A stretch of DNA of 64,000 nt. Origin: an uncultured Desulfovibrio sp. GTDB lineage: Bacteria > Desulfobacterota > Desulfovibrionia > Desulfovibrionales > Desulfovibrionaceae. The stretch covers positions 95,878-159,877 of the forward strand of contig URBN01000003.1 of assembly GCA_900546145.1 (NCBI GenBank), written 5' to 3'. Under the pieces are notes generated by a model. It was given only the letters and a program-made list of their open reading frames with translations, made no database searches and was not told the DNA's origin. Made by a program: the position numbers and the translations under genes. This document shows positions 42,533 to 51,462 of the stretch, one piece after another; the first letter of the stretch is position 1, and each line of letters opens with the position of its first letter.

Positions 42533-45445
42533 TTAACGTTGAATGTTCAGTTCCCTTATTTTTCTTTCCACCGCGCCGGAAAGCTCGGGCAGAAGCTCAT
42601 GGACCGCCGAGGCATCGCCTGCGCGTGCCGCCCTGTCCACCAGGGAGGCTATCCTGAAGAGGGCTTCCATGCGCGCCCCTTCCGCGGCCCGGGCGATGTC
42701 AGAGGCCGCAGCGGCCACATCGGCCATGCGTCCCGAGGCGAGTCCGGCCCGTGCCCTGAGAAGGGCGTTGTCAAAGGCGATGTTGATGGGAAGCGTCCCG
42801 CCCGCGGGAGCTTTTTTCGTTACGGGTTCCTGCGGCTCAGGTCCGAGGTCGATGTCGAGGGAGCCCGCCGCAGCGGCTCCGCCGCCCCGGGAGGCCGGAG
42901 CGCTGCCGAAGAGATCCGGAACGTCGTTCACCTGAAGGTCCGGCGTCAGATCCACCACGCCCTCCGGACGGTCTTTCCCGATGTCAGACAGGGTGCCGAG
43001 AAGCGCCTCCCTGTCCACAGGCAGGGTCAGGGCGTGCGTAAAGCCTGTTTTTGCCATGTCGGGCCAGCTCGTCTGATCCGGCGTGTACGCGAGAAGGACG
43101 GGCAGCCTGAGTTTCTTCTGGCGGCAGAATTCCCTGATGCCGGCGATGAGCAGGCTGCTCCCGGCCGAGGCGGCTCTTCCTTGGAAGATAATGAGATCCG
43201 CGGGATTTCTGTCATCAAAGAGCTTCGTGAGTTCTGAGGCATCGGCGGCCTGCTTCACGTGGCACCCGGCTTCCCTCAGAATGCCGAGAATTTCAGCGGA
43301 CACATTGGGATTGTCAGCGAGGAGGATGGCCCTGTACGCGGGCCCGGCCTTCTGTTCCGGCGCTGCCGCGCGTGCTTCCTCTTCCGCCTCAGAAGCGGAC
43401 GGCTTTTCCCCGTGGTCCTTCACTTCGGTCAGGTTCAGCGTGAAGTTCAGCAGCGTCTCACTGCCGCGGCACTCAAGGCTCAGATAGCCGCCTGAGAGCG
43501 CCGCGAGGCGGGCCGCGCGGCCGAGGCTCCTGAAGCTGTTGGGCTTCTTTGCGTCAAGCCCCTGCACGTCCAGGGAGAAGAGAAGCCCGCCCGCGCTGCG
43601 GGATCCGGGAACTTTCTTCACCGAGCAGCGCAGGGATCCGCCCTTTGAGAGCTGCTCAGTGCCTTCGGAGAGAAGGTCCGAGAGAACGGCTCCGAGTTCC
43701 TCCCCGCATCCTCTGTACCAGAGGCCGAGGTCCGGAGCCATGAACCAGGAGAGGCCTGTGCCGCGCTCTTCAGCCCGGCCCGAGACCTTCTGGCTGGTGC
43801 GCTGCATGATTTCCTGCAGGTTGAATTCGGAAACGGCGGGTTCGTCCATGACGGGATTCCCGTCTTCAGCCGCGTTTTCCTTCACGCTGACGGCAGCGGG
43901 CTCCGCTCCCATCTCAAGGTCAAGGCCTCCTTTCGCGGCGGGTTCCGGCAGGGTGGCGGGAGAGCCGGGTTCTCCGAGGCTGAGTCCGCCATCGGCGGCA
44001 GCCGGAGCCTGTACCGGCGCCTGCGCCGGTCCCGCGTCAAGCACAAGGCCGCGGCCGGACGGCCTGCGTCCGGGCTGGGAGAATGCCGTTACGAGCAGGG
44101 CGCCCAGGGCAACGCCCCAGAGCGGCAGGGAGGCCAGAAGATGGGGCGGATAGCCGGCCTTCATACCCAGAATGCCGGCCAGAACCGCTGCCGGCGGGAT
44201 GACGCAGCCGAGCAGGAAGCGGAAGGATCCGGGCAGTCCCCTGAGGCAGGCCGCCACCGTGGTGGGCACAAGCGCGAACATGGCCAGAGGCCAGATTTCG
44301 GTGAAGCGGGAGAGCCAGCGCAGGGACGGGATGAGGGAGACGGCCGCGTAAATGAGCCCGAGGAGGCTCAGGAAAAGATACTGGAGATCAAGAACCGGCG
44401 CGTTTTCACGCGTGCGCATGAGGGACCGCCCGATGAGCGGCAGGAAAAACATGGCGACACCGGGGGCGATGACGGCGCAGATGCCCCGTACGCTGAGCGG
44501 GCCCGTCGCGGAGGGCACGCCGAGAACGGCCTGCCCGAGGGCGCAGATGAGGTAGAGGACGGAGAAAGTGCGCCAGTAGCCCTGCTCCACGAGACCGCGC
44601 AGGAGACAGATGGCCAGAATGATGGCCATGGCCACCATGGCAGCCATCTTGTAAAGGCTGCCCCAGTCCGTGGCCGCGTCATGCGGCGTGCGGATGACAG
44701 GCGCGAACCATGTTCCGGGCATGCCGTCCAGTCTGATGTAGCAGGTTGTCATGGCCGTTCCGGCTGCGGGCAGAACCATGACGCCCTTCTGTCCCGGACG
44801 GCTTTCCTTCCATTCTGTTTTGCCGTTTTCCCCGGGTTCGGGAGCGTAGAGCACCGGTTCGCCGGGCAGGGACTCTCCCATGTCGAGGAGGAAGGTGTCC
44901 GGTCTTGTGCCTTCAGGGACGGGCTGCAGGTAAAAACGCAGCCAGCAGGCGCCAGCGCCTGCGGTAAAGGTTTCCGGCCTGAATCTCGTGAATTTCTGAT
45001 CGTTTTCAGGCTGCGTCACCTCGTCAATGTTCATGGAGGAGGTGGGATCGGTCAGGACGCTCAGGTAGGGAGTGAGAACAAGGTTCTCGTCTCTCAGGAC
45101 AGAGGGCACCATGATGGGCTGGCCCGCCATGGAAGGATCAAATCCGCCGGGAAGGTGCGGAGGCTGATTCGGGCTGCCGAGATAGGGATGGTTCTTGTCC
45201 GGCATGCCGGACGCGGAGGGCGCCTGGGCGGGAGCCTGCTTTGCGGCCTGCCCCCTGTGCGCCGCAGGCGCGTGTCCCGCCCCGTTGGGATGCTGCAGGA
45301 CGCTGGGTGCGGCCTGCCCGGGAAGGTGCGGCGGCTGGTTCGGATTGCCGAGATAGGGTGCGGCCTGGGCGATCCGGAGAGGCAGCAGCGAGCAGAAAAG
45401 GAGAACGAAAAGGAATCTGACGCCGTGATGTTTGAGAAAGTTCAT
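42533..45445 (-). CDS. 7TM sensor protein fused to degenerate kinase-like, receiver-like and Hpt-like segments
   Basis: A 970-residue protein. A signal peptide is followed by two copies of YLGxPNQPPHLPG (near residues 30 and 88), an extracytoplasmic sensor region (about 110-250), and seven predicted membrane segments (about 265-465), resembling 7TMR-DISM receptors. The cytoplasmic part has a GHKL-like segment without its Asn and Gly boxes, a receiver-like domain (about 705-825) in which the acceptor Asp position reads Gln (LIIFQGRA) and the Lys position reads Leu (TLPVD), and a C-terminal helical segment lacking the Hpt histidine. It thus seems unable to phosphorylate and may act by binding. 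Upstream is a TPR gene. Confidence 0.7.
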   Translation of the reverse strand: MNFLKHHGVRFLFVLLFCSLLPLRIAQAAPYLGNPNQPPHLPGQAAPSVLQHPNGAGHAPAAHRGQAAKQAPAQAPSASGMPDKNHPYLGSPNQPPHLPGGFDPSMAGQPIMVPSVLRDENLVLTPYLSVLTDPTSSMNIDEVTQPENDQKFTRFRPETFTAGAGACWLRFYLQPVPEGTRPDTFLLDMGESLPGEPVLYAPEPGENGKTEWKESRPGQKGVMVLPAAGTAMTTCYIRLDGMPGTWFAPVIRTPHDAATDWGSLYKMAAMVAMAIILAICLLRGLVEQGYWRTFSVLYLICALGQAVLGVPSATGPLSVRGICAVIAPGVAMFFLPLIGRSLMRTRENAPVLDLQYLFLSLLGLIYAAVSLIPSLRWLSRFTEIWPLAMFALVPTTVAACLRGLPGSFRFLLGCVIPPAAVLAGILGMKAGYPPHLLASLPLWGVALGALLVTAFSQPGRRPSGRGLVLDAGPAQAPVQAPAAADGGLSLGEPGSPATLPEPAAKGGLDLEMGAEPAAVSVKENAAEDGNPVMDEPAVSEFNLQEIMQRTSQKVSGRAEERGTGLSWFMAPDLGLWYRGCGEELGAVLSDLLSEGTEQLSKGGSLRCSVKKVPGSRSAGGLLFSLDVQGLDAKKPNSFRSLGRAARLAALSGGYLSLECRGSETLLNFTLNLTEVKDHGEKPSASEAEEEARAAAPEQKAGPAYRAILLADNPNVSAEILGILREAGCHVKQAADASELTKLFDDRNPADLIIFQGRAASAGSSLLIAGIREFCRQKKLRLPVLLAYTPDQTSWPDMAKTGFTHALTLPVDREALLGTLSDIGKDRPEGVVDLTPDLQVNDVPDLFGSAPASRGGGAAAAGSLDIDLGPEPQEPVTKKAPAGGTLPINIAFDNALLRARAGLASGRMADVAAAASDIARAAEGARMEALFRIASLVDRAARAGDASAVHELLPELSGAVERKIRELNIQR

Positions 45446-45499
45446 TTCTTCAGGCCTTATCTGAATCCGCGGAATTCCGGCACTGCCGGGCTCCCGCGT

Positions 45500-46171
45500 T
45501 TATTTCAACTGTTTCAGGAGTTCCGTGACGGGGGTGCCGTCAGGGGCCTTCGCGTCCGGGTGGGTTTTCAGGAGCTCTTCCCAGGCTTTGCGCGCGCCCG
45601 CCGCGTCGTGCAGATCGTAATAGAAGACAATGCCCGTGTTGAAGAGGGCGACAGGATGCCCGGGCTCGATTTCCAGGGTCTTCTTAAAGCAGTCGAGCGC
45701 CTTCTGGTACTGGCCGTCGCGGCGGTACATGACGCCGAGATCCGTCATGACGCTGGGATCGTCCGCTTTGAGACGCAGGGCGTTCTCGTAGGCCATGATG
45801 GAAAGCTTCGCCTGATCCGCGTCGAAGTACAGGTTGCCGAGCTCCACAAAGGCATTCCTGTCTGAGGGATTCCTGATGACGGCCTTTTCGAGTTCGGCGA
45901 TACGGGCTGCCGTGGCCCTGTCCGGGGCCGGGCTCTGCTGGGGGGCGGCCTGCTGCGCGGGCGCGGGTGCGCTCTGGGAGAACTGCGTCTCAGGCACGGC
46001 GGGCCCGTTCACAGCCTGGTGCACGAGCACACCGGCGAGAAAGCCGGCCGCGAAGAGGCACAGGGCAAGAAAGAAAAACCCGAAGCGGGAGAAGAAGATG
46101 ACGTTTGACGGGCGGGGTTCGGGAGCCGTAACGGGGACCTGGACTGCTGCGGGCCGTTTCTGTTTTGCCAT
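45500..46171 (-). CDS. Membrane-anchored TPR protein (possible CcmI-like)
   Basis: A 223-residue protein with a Lys/Pro-rich cytoplasmic N-terminus, one membrane segment (about residues 28-50), a Gln/Ala/Pro-rich linker, and about three tetratricopeptide repeats (residues 90-195; NAFVELGNLYFDADQAKLSI and DPSVMTDLGVMYRRDGQYQK are clear). TPR domains on the outer face of the membrane act in cytochrome c biogenesis as apocytochrome chaperones (CcmI/NrfG), and a second TPR gene and ccmD lie upstream on the same strand. The link to Ccm is inferred from context only. Confidence 0.72.
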   Translation of the reverse strand: MAKQKRPAAVQVPVTAPEPRPSNVIFFSRFGFFFLALCLFAAGFLAGVLVHQAVNGPAVPETQFSQSAPAPAQQAAPQQSPAPDRATAARIAELEKAVIRNPSDRNAFVELGNLYFDADQAKLSIMAYENALRLKADDPSVMTDLGVMYRRDGQYQKALDCFKKTLEIEPGHPVALFNTGIVFYYDLHDAAGARKAWEELLKTHPDAKAPDGTPVTELLKQLK

Positions 46172-46229
46172 AGGGAAAGAAAACCTCTCTGTTTCGCGTG
46201 TTTAAGAGAAATTTCTTACCCTTAGAAAA

Positions 46230-46278
46230 GGAAAGAGGCAAGCCGCCCGCAGATCCCCCTGCAGACGGCCAGCCTCTT
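46230..46278 (-). terminator. Imperfect terminator hairpin (minus strand)
   Basis: AAGAGGC and GCCTCTT enclose further paired blocks (GCCG/CGGC and CTGC/GCAG), and a TTCCTTTT tail follows on the minus strand. It would end the upstream ccm transcript after the TPR gene at 46395-46958. Confidence 0.5.
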
Positions 46279-46394
46279 ACAACTGTCTGATTTTCTTTAA
46301 AAAAGATGACGCCCGGATTCAGACGCCCCCGGAGTTTTCCCGCGGCTTTTCACGGGAATGACAGAGAACTGAAAAAAGCGCTCTTCCTTCCGGT

Positions 46395-46958
46395 CTAGTT
46401 CTGGCCGAGTTTTCTGAGCTCCGCCCCGATGAGCTTTTTCTGCACGTCCGAGCATTCGGGCATGGCGAGAGCCCTGTTCCAGTGTTCGATGGCCCTGTCC
46501 TTCTGGTTCAGGAAATAGCAGTAGATCGTGCCAATGCTGTAGTGGACGGCCGGCTGCTCCTTAATGGCCAGGGATTTTTCCATATAGCGGATGGCCTCGT
46601 CCTCTTTTTTCTCGAGGTGGCTGATGTAGCCGAGGAGGTAGGACGGATCGGGGTTGTTCACGTCCGCTGTTTCGGCGCGTTCCAGAAAGGTGCGCGCCGA
46701 CTGGAGCTCTCCGTTCCTGATGAGCTCGGATCCGAGGGCGATGAGGGCCGCGGGATCGTTGGGGTTCTCCTGCAGGCTCAGCATGAGCCTGCCTATCTCG
46801 CTCTGCGGCATGGTGTTTTCCTGGGCCGGCACGGCCTGCGTGTGGCTGTGCTGCACAAGGGAGGGCTCAGTGAGACGGGCGTAGAGCGTCACGGCCAGCA
46901 TGGCGAGGATGCCGGCGAAGAGGTAGATGATGAAGCCTTTTCTGCGTGTATCGGTCAT
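46395..46958 (-). CDS. TPR protein of the ccm cluster (CcmI/NrfG-like)
   Basis: A 187-residue protein with one N-terminal membrane segment (GFIIYLFAGILAMLAVTLYA, residues 8-27) and at least three tetratricopeptide repeats in residues 65-170 (DPAALIALGSELIRNGELQS, PDPSYLLGYISHLEKKEDEA, PAVHYSIGTIYCYFLNQKDR). It follows ccmD by only 14 bases, so it is probably translated from the ccm transcript. In other bacteria a TPR protein at this place delivers apocytochrome c to the haem ligation complex. The role here is inferred from position. Confidence 0.8.
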   Translation of the reverse strand: MTDTRRKGFIIYLFAGILAMLAVTLYARLTEPSLVQHSHTQAVPAQENTMPQSEIGRLMLSLQENPNDPAALIALGSELIRNGELQSARTFLERAETADVNNPDPSYLLGYISHLEKKEDEAIRYMEKSLAIKEQPAVHYSIGTIYCYFLNQKDRAIEHWNRALAMPECSDVQKKLIGAELRKLGQN

Positions 46959-46972
46959 GTGCGTTCCCGTGT

Positions 46973-47122
46973 TTATCCGCGGTCCCGGCCGTGTCCGCCA
47001 AGGAGCTCGAGCGTTTCAATTTTCCTGGTGAGGGCGGCCTGCTTCACCGCTATAAAGGCGGCGTAGAGGCCGATGCCGATCCAAACGGCTATGCCCGCGT
47101 ACATAATCCACTGTTCAGTCAT
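46973..47122 (-). CDS. ccmD: Haem exporter protein CcmD
   Basis: A 49-residue protein, too short for routine ORF calling, encoded exactly between ccmC and the TPR gene. It reads MTEQWIMYAGIAVWIGIGLY at the start, so it has one membrane segment, followed by a basic, helical cytoplasmic tail (KQAALTRKIETLELLGG). This is the layout of CcmD, which binds CcmC and releases haem-loaded CcmE. ATG at 47122 and TAA at 46973 were read directly on the minus strand. Sequence conservation in CcmD is low, so the call rests on size, topology and position. Confidence 0.85.
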   Translation of the reverse strand: MTEQWIMYAGIAVWIGIGLYAAFIAVKQAALTRKIETLELLGGHGRDRG

Positions 47123-47139
47123 GGTGTCCACCTTGTTTT

Positions 47140-47853
47140 TTACGAAACGTGTCCTGCGTCCTGATTTTCTTTTTCCCCGGCCCTGAAGAGCAGTTTTTCA
47201 ATCCGGCTCTCCTGCGTGAGCTGGGTCTTTCTCAGAAGGAAAAGCCCCAGCCAGAAGAGGCCCATGGCGCCCACGCAGACAAAAACGGTGATCTTCATTT
47301 CCGGCTCGAGCCCGCCCTCCCGGCTCGCGAAGACGGCCGGATGCACGGACCGCCACATGCGGGCTGAGAGGAAGACGAGCGGCACGTCCAGGAAGGCCAC
47401 GATGCCGAGCACGGCCCGCACGAGCGCCTTTTTCTGCGGGGAGGCGTCCAGGGTCCCCATGACGAGATAGGCCACGTACACGAACCACATAACGAGGGCC
47501 GTGGAGAGGCGGGGATCCCAGGTCCACCATACGCCCCAGGAGCGGCGGCCCCAGATGATGCCCGTGATAAGGCAGAGCGTGGTGAAGACCACGCCGATTT
47601 CGGCGGCGGCCCGGGCGGCCAGATCAAGGCTCTCCCTGCGCTTCACGAGATAGCCGGCGGAGCAGATGAAGACCACGAAAAAGCTCACCAGTGCCCACCA
47701 GGAGAGGGGCAGATGAATGTAGAAGATCTTCTGGATGGGGCCCATGATCTGTTCCACGGGCGCGTAGGCAAAGATGAACCACTGTCCCGCGGCAAGCCCT
47801 GCGGCGCCGGCGAGACAGAAGACAAGACTCCAGGGAAAGTGCTTCTGTGGCAT
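47140..47853 (-). CDS. ccmC: Haem exporter protein CcmC
   Basis: A 237-residue membrane protein with six hydrophobic segments. The tryptophan-rich haem-handling motif WGVWWTWDPRLS sits between the third and fourth segments. Periplasmic histidines are present in FYIHLPLSWW and SVHPAVF. CcmC loads haem onto CcmE in the periplasm. Its start codon overlaps the ccmB stop by one base, so the genes are coupled. It is the normal length and shows no anomaly. Confidence 0.95.
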   Translation of the reverse strand: MPQKHFPWSLVFCLAGAAGLAAGQWFIFAYAPVEQIMGPIQKIFYIHLPLSWWALVSFFVVFICSAGYLVKRRESLDLAARAAAEIGVVFTTLCLITGIIWGRRSWGVWWTWDPRLSTALVMWFVYVAYLVMGTLDASPQKKALVRAVLGIVAFLDVPLVFLSARMWRSVHPAVFASREGGLEPEMKITVFVCVGAMGLFWLGLFLLRKTQLTQESRIEKLLFRAGEKENQDAGHVS

Positions 47854-48530
47854 CAGTCCTCTCCTGAGTAGATGAAGCGGAAAAGCAGAAGGCCCGCTCC
47901 CAGAAAGACGGCGTCAAAGGCCGCGGCGAAGCTTATCCAGGACGACAGCGCGCCGGAGGCCGGTTCGCCGAAGAAGGCGGAAAACACGGTGATGGCGGCG
48001 AGGAGCAGGGGGATAATCAGGGGAAAGATGAGCAGGCTGAGCAGGGACTCCCTGGCGGCCTGGCCCTGCGAGAGCGCGCCCAGAAGGGAGCCCAGCGCCG
48101 CGAGGCCGGTGTCGGCGAGCAGGAGCATGAGGAGTCCTTCCGCCACGCTGCCCGAGATGCTCTGGTCCATGAAGACCACGGCTGCGGGAAGGAAGACCGC
48201 CTGGCTTATGAGAATCAGGATGAGCCCCGCGAGCCCTTTTCCGAGCCACACTCCCGTGACGGGCGCCGGCACGAGCAGGAGGGCGAGGCGCGCGCCCGTG
48301 CCTTCCTCATAGGAGTAAAGCGTGTTGAAAATGAGCACCTGGCAGAAGGAGGAGGCCATCCAGAAAATGGCAGCCGCCGTCTGCGGGGAGATCGTGTCGC
48401 CGGCCTTCCGGGACAGGCTGAACATAAAGATGAGCAGGAGTCCCAGAAGCAGGGCCTGCACAAGGCCCGCGCTGCGGGTGAGGGTGACGGAAAGATCCTT
48501 TCTGGCCATGGCCAGCGTGAGGTTCAGCAT
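47853..48530 (-). CDS. ccmB: Haem exporter permease CcmB
   Basis: A 225-residue permease with about six membrane segments, partner of the CcmA ATPase. The start MLNLTLAMARKDLSVTLTRS and the block SLLIFPLIIPLLLAAITVF are typical. CcmAB supplies ATP energy for release of haem-bearing CcmE from CcmCD. Its start lies inside ccmA (seven-base overlap), and its stop overlaps the ccmC start. No anomaly is seen. Confidence 0.92.
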   Translation of the reverse strand: MLNLTLAMARKDLSVTLTRSAGLVQALLLGLLLIFMFSLSRKAGDTISPQTAAAIFWMASSFCQVLIFNTLYSYEEGTGARLALLLVPAPVTGVWLGKGLAGLILILISQAVFLPAAVVFMDQSISGSVAEGLLMLLLADTGLAALGSLLGALSQGQAARESLLSLLIFPLIIPLLLAAITVFSAFFGEPASGALSSWISFAAAFDAVFLGAGLLLFRFIYSGED

Positions 48531-49168
48531 GCCGCGCCTCCCTCTTTCCGGGAAAAGGCCTTTTCAAGCACCCTGTCCCGGATGACATAGACGGCGTCAG
48601 CGAGCTCCCTGTCGTGATCCACGTCATGGCTCACCGCGATGACACAGGCGCCGCGTGCCGCGGCGCTTCTGATTTCCTCATCGAGGAGCTGGTGCGAGGC
48701 CGCGTCAAGGCCCGTGCCGGGCTCGTCCAGAAGCAGGATGCCCGGCTTCTGCAGAAGAACGCGGGCGAGGCTGAGGCGCTGCTTCATGCCGCGCGAGAAC
48801 ACGCCCGCGCGGGTCAGGGCGTGACGGGCGAGGCCCACATGCCCGAGCATGTCCGTGAGCGTCTTCCTGTCGGAGGCGAGCCCGCTGGCCTTCTGCCAGA
48901 AGGCCAGATTTTCCAGGGCGGTCAGGGCGGGATAAAGGAACGTGGAGTGCCCGAGATAGCCGATGCGTGTTTCGTCGGGCGTGATCCGCACGCTCCCCGC
49001 CGTAGGAGCCGTCAGGCCGGCGATGATGCGGAGCAGCGTTGACTTGCCCGCACCGTTTTCCCCCGTGATGAGGGAAACGGTTCCGGCGTCAAAACGGCAG
49101 GTGGCGTCCCTCAGGATGAGTTTCGCCCCGAACGTCTTCGCTACTTTTCTGAGCTCAATCTGGGTCAT
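48524..49168 (-). CDS. ccmA: Cytochrome c biogenesis ATP-binding protein CcmA
   Basis: A 214-residue ABC ATPase. Walker A is GENGAGKST near residue 36, the signature motif reads SRGMKQRLSLAR, and Walker B is ILLLDEPGTGLD followed by the switch His in VIAVSHD. It works with CcmB. The signature begins Ser-Arg-Gly-Met rather than LSGGQ, which is normal for this subfamily. It overlaps both ccmF (14 bases) and ccmB (7 bases). Confidence 0.94.
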   Translation of the reverse strand: MTQIELRKVAKTFGAKLILRDATCRFDAGTVSLITGENGAGKSTLLRIIAGLTAPTAGSVRITPDETRIGYLGHSTFLYPALTALENLAFWQKASGLASDRKTLTDMLGHVGLARHALTRAGVFSRGMKQRLSLARVLLQKPGILLLDEPGTGLDAASHQLLDEEIRSAAARGACVIAVSHDVDHDRELADAVYVIRDRVLEKAFSRKEGGAAC

Positions 49169-51053
49169 GCGGCATACGTTTCCTGCGGCGCAGGGCCAGC
49201 AGCGGCAGAATGGACATGACGGCTCCGCCTATCCACAGCCAGTTGACCCCGGGCTCGATGCTTACCTTGCAGATGACATTTTCGCGGCTGTCCATGCCGG
49301 AAACCGACGCGTAGACTTCCTCGCCGAGGCTCGGAATGACGTCGACCTCTGTGAAAAGCATCCCCTGGAACTTATCATACGCTCTTTTCTGGGGACGGAG
49401 GGTGCCGAGGACCTTCCCGTTTTTCTGTACCTCGAGGGCAGGCTCCAGGTACTCATAGCCGGGTTCCTCACCCTGGCTGAGCTTCTTCATGGTGATCGTG
49501 TAGGCGCCAAGCTTCGCGTTGCCGTTCGCGGTGAAGGTGAGCTCCTCTTCCATCTTGTAGGGGCCCGAGAAGGAAACGCCAAGCGCTATGAGGATGACGC
49601 CGATATGGATGCCGATGGCCGCGGGAGTGAATCCGGCGCCCTTCCCGGCAAGACGGCTTCCCGCCATCCACAGGAGCGCCACGGCGGCGGCCGCCGCAAA
49701 GGCGGACGTCACGAGGGGAAGCGTCTGTCTGTAGCCGAGAGCCCAGATGACGCCGGCCGCGATCAGCGCCGCGCACAGCGTTACAAGAGCCTGTGCCCGG
49801 GAGATTTTACCGGACCAGCCGAGAAGCGGGCAGAAGGCCGCGAGGGCGATGAGCACCGTTCCCAGGGGGAGGCAGACGCGGTTATAGAAGGACGCGTCGA
49901 GACCCTGCGGGGACGCCGTCCAGAGGCGGCTGATGACAGGCCACATGGTTGCCGTGGCGATGATGAAGCCCACGGCGATGAGTATCCAGGAGGCGAGGAC
50001 GAGAAGTCCTTCGCGGCTCGCCGGATCGGAGAAGCGGTTGCCGTGGGGCTTCGCCTGCCACGATACGGCGGTGATGAGGGCAAGGGCTGCCAGAATGAAG
50101 ATGAGAAGCGGCCTTCCCACAGGCCCCTGGCCAAAAGCGTGCACGGAATCGATGACGCCGCTTCTGACGAGATAGGTGGCGAAGAAGCTCGAAAGGGTCG
50201 TCAGGCTGATGAGGAAAATATTGGTTCTTCTCAGGATCTGCCTGCGTCTCTCGACCACGACGGTGTGGAAGGTGGCTGTCGCGAAGAGCCACGGAATGAG
50301 GGACGAGTTCTCAACGGGATCCCAGGCCCAGTAGCCGCCCCATCCGAGTTCCATGTACGCCCACCACGCCCCGAGCAGGATGCCCGCGGAAAGGAAGGCC
50401 CAGGCAAGCAGTATGAAGGCGCGCGTGGAAACGTACCACGGGCGTTCGCTTTCCTGCTCCCCGGACAGCGCTCCGGCGAGGGCCAGGCAGGTCGGGATGG
50501 CAAAGCCGGCGTAGCCGAGGAAGAGCAGCGGGGGATGAATGATCATGCCGGGATTCTGCAGGAGCGGGTTGAGGCCGCGTCCGTCAGCGGGCACGGGATA
50601 CTGCATGGCGAAAGGATTGCTCCATACCGTCATGATGAGGCCGAAAAAAGCAATAAGGATATAGAAAAAGGTCCAGAACCACAGCTTCGTTTCACCGGAG
50701 AGGCTTTTATAGTTCCTCGTGAGCGCGAAGACCGAACCCATGACCGCTACGGTCAGGCCCCAGAAGAGCATGGACCCAGGCTGGCCGGCCCAGAAGGCGG
50801 TGAGGCGGTAGAAGAGGGGGAGGATGTTGTCCGTGTAACTGGCCACGTAGTCCAGACGGTAATCCTTCCAGTAGAGGGCGTGCAGCAGAAAGGCCGAAGC
50901 CATGAGGAAACAGCCCGTGACGAGAATATGTCCCTTTTCAATGAAGGCGGGGATGCCGTCCTTCTTCTGCCAGAGATGGATCAGGGCCGCTCCGGCAAAG
51001 GCCAGGGAGCCGAGAAGGGCCGCGAGAAGCAGGGCAAAAGCGAAATAGTACAT
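49155..51053 (-). CDS. ccmF: Haem lyase CcmF
   Basis: A 632-residue polytopic membrane protein with about 15 hydrophobic segments. It contains the WWD haem-binding motif WGGYWAWDPVENSSLIPW and HTVVVERRR. It ligates haem from CcmE to apocytochrome c together with CcmH. The C-terminal periplasmic domain (residues of about 495-600) precedes a final membrane segment. ccmE lies immediately upstream (one base apart). ccmG and ccmH are not in this cluster, so they must lie elsewhere or be replaced by the TPR and DsbA-like proteins. Confidence 0.96.
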   Translation of the reverse strand: MYYFAFALLLAALLGSLAFAGAALIHLWQKKDGIPAFIEKGHILVTGCFLMASAFLLHALYWKDYRLDYVASYTDNILPLFYRLTAFWAGQPGSMLFWGLTVAVMGSVFALTRNYKSLSGETKLWFWTFFYILIAFFGLIMTVWSNPFAMQYPVPADGRGLNPLLQNPGMIIHPPLLFLGYAGFAIPTCLALAGALSGEQESERPWYVSTRAFILLAWAFLSAGILLGAWWAYMELGWGGYWAWDPVENSSLIPWLFATATFHTVVVERRRQILRRTNIFLISLTTLSSFFATYLVRSGVIDSVHAFGQGPVGRPLLIFILAALALITAVSWQAKPHGNRFSDPASREGLLVLASWILIAVGFIIATATMWPVISRLWTASPQGLDASFYNRVCLPLGTVLIALAAFCPLLGWSGKISRAQALVTLCAALIAAGVIWALGYRQTLPLVTSAFAAAAAVALLWMAGSRLAGKGAGFTPAAIGIHIGVILIALGVSFSGPYKMEEELTFTANGNAKLGAYTITMKKLSQGEEPGYEYLEPALEVQKNGKVLGTLRPQKRAYDKFQGMLFTEVDVIPSLGEEVYASVSGMDSRENVICKVSIEPGVNWLWIGGAVMSILPLLALRRRKRMPHDPD

Positions 51054-51054
51054 C

Positions 51055-51462
51055 TCAACTCCGGTTCTGTTTCTGATACTTGGAAGGACACTTGGTGATG
51101 AGCGTCTTCGCCTTGAAGACGCTGCCGCTCATGCCCCCTTCCACAATGACCTCAACGCCTTCCTTGAAGGTGTCGGGCACCGTGCCGCCGTATTCGACAG
51201 CCATGGTCTTCGATTTGTCGTCCTTGTCCTCGAGGAGGAAGGACAGCTGGCGCGGGCTGTCGCTGCGTTTCAGATCCTTCGGGCTCACCGTGCCGAAAAG
51301 GCGCACGTTTTTAAGAGTGGCCTGATCGGCAGCCTGAGCTTCAGAAACATTAAGGAAGTACACGCTGCTTTCGGAAAGTCCGGAGTAAACCAGATAGCCA
51401 ACACCGCCCAGAAAAAGCAGGGCCGCGACAAGGTAAATGATCGTATTTTTCTGCTTGGCCAT
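51055..51462 (-). CDS. ccmE: Haem chaperone CcmE, cysteine variant
   Basis: A 135-residue periplasmic haem chaperone anchored by one N-terminal membrane segment (IIYLVAALLFLGGVGYLVYSG). The OB-fold core has VRLFGTVSPKDL and VEYGGTVPDTFKEG. The haem-binding site is Cys125-Pro-Ser-Lys-Tyr129 in place of the HxxxY site of Escherichia coli. The CxxxY form is established for Desulfovibrio and some archaea, where it goes with a modified Ccm system. It is the first gene of the minus-strand ccm operon. The region 51463-51687 would hold its promoter. Confidence 0.95.
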   Translation of the reverse strand: MAKQKNTIIYLVAALLFLGGVGYLVYSGLSESSVYFLNVSEAQAADQATLKNVRLFGTVSPKDLKRSDSPRQLSFLLEDKDDKSKTMAVEYGGTVPDTFKEGVEVIVEGGMSGSVFKAKTLITKCPSKYQKQNRS

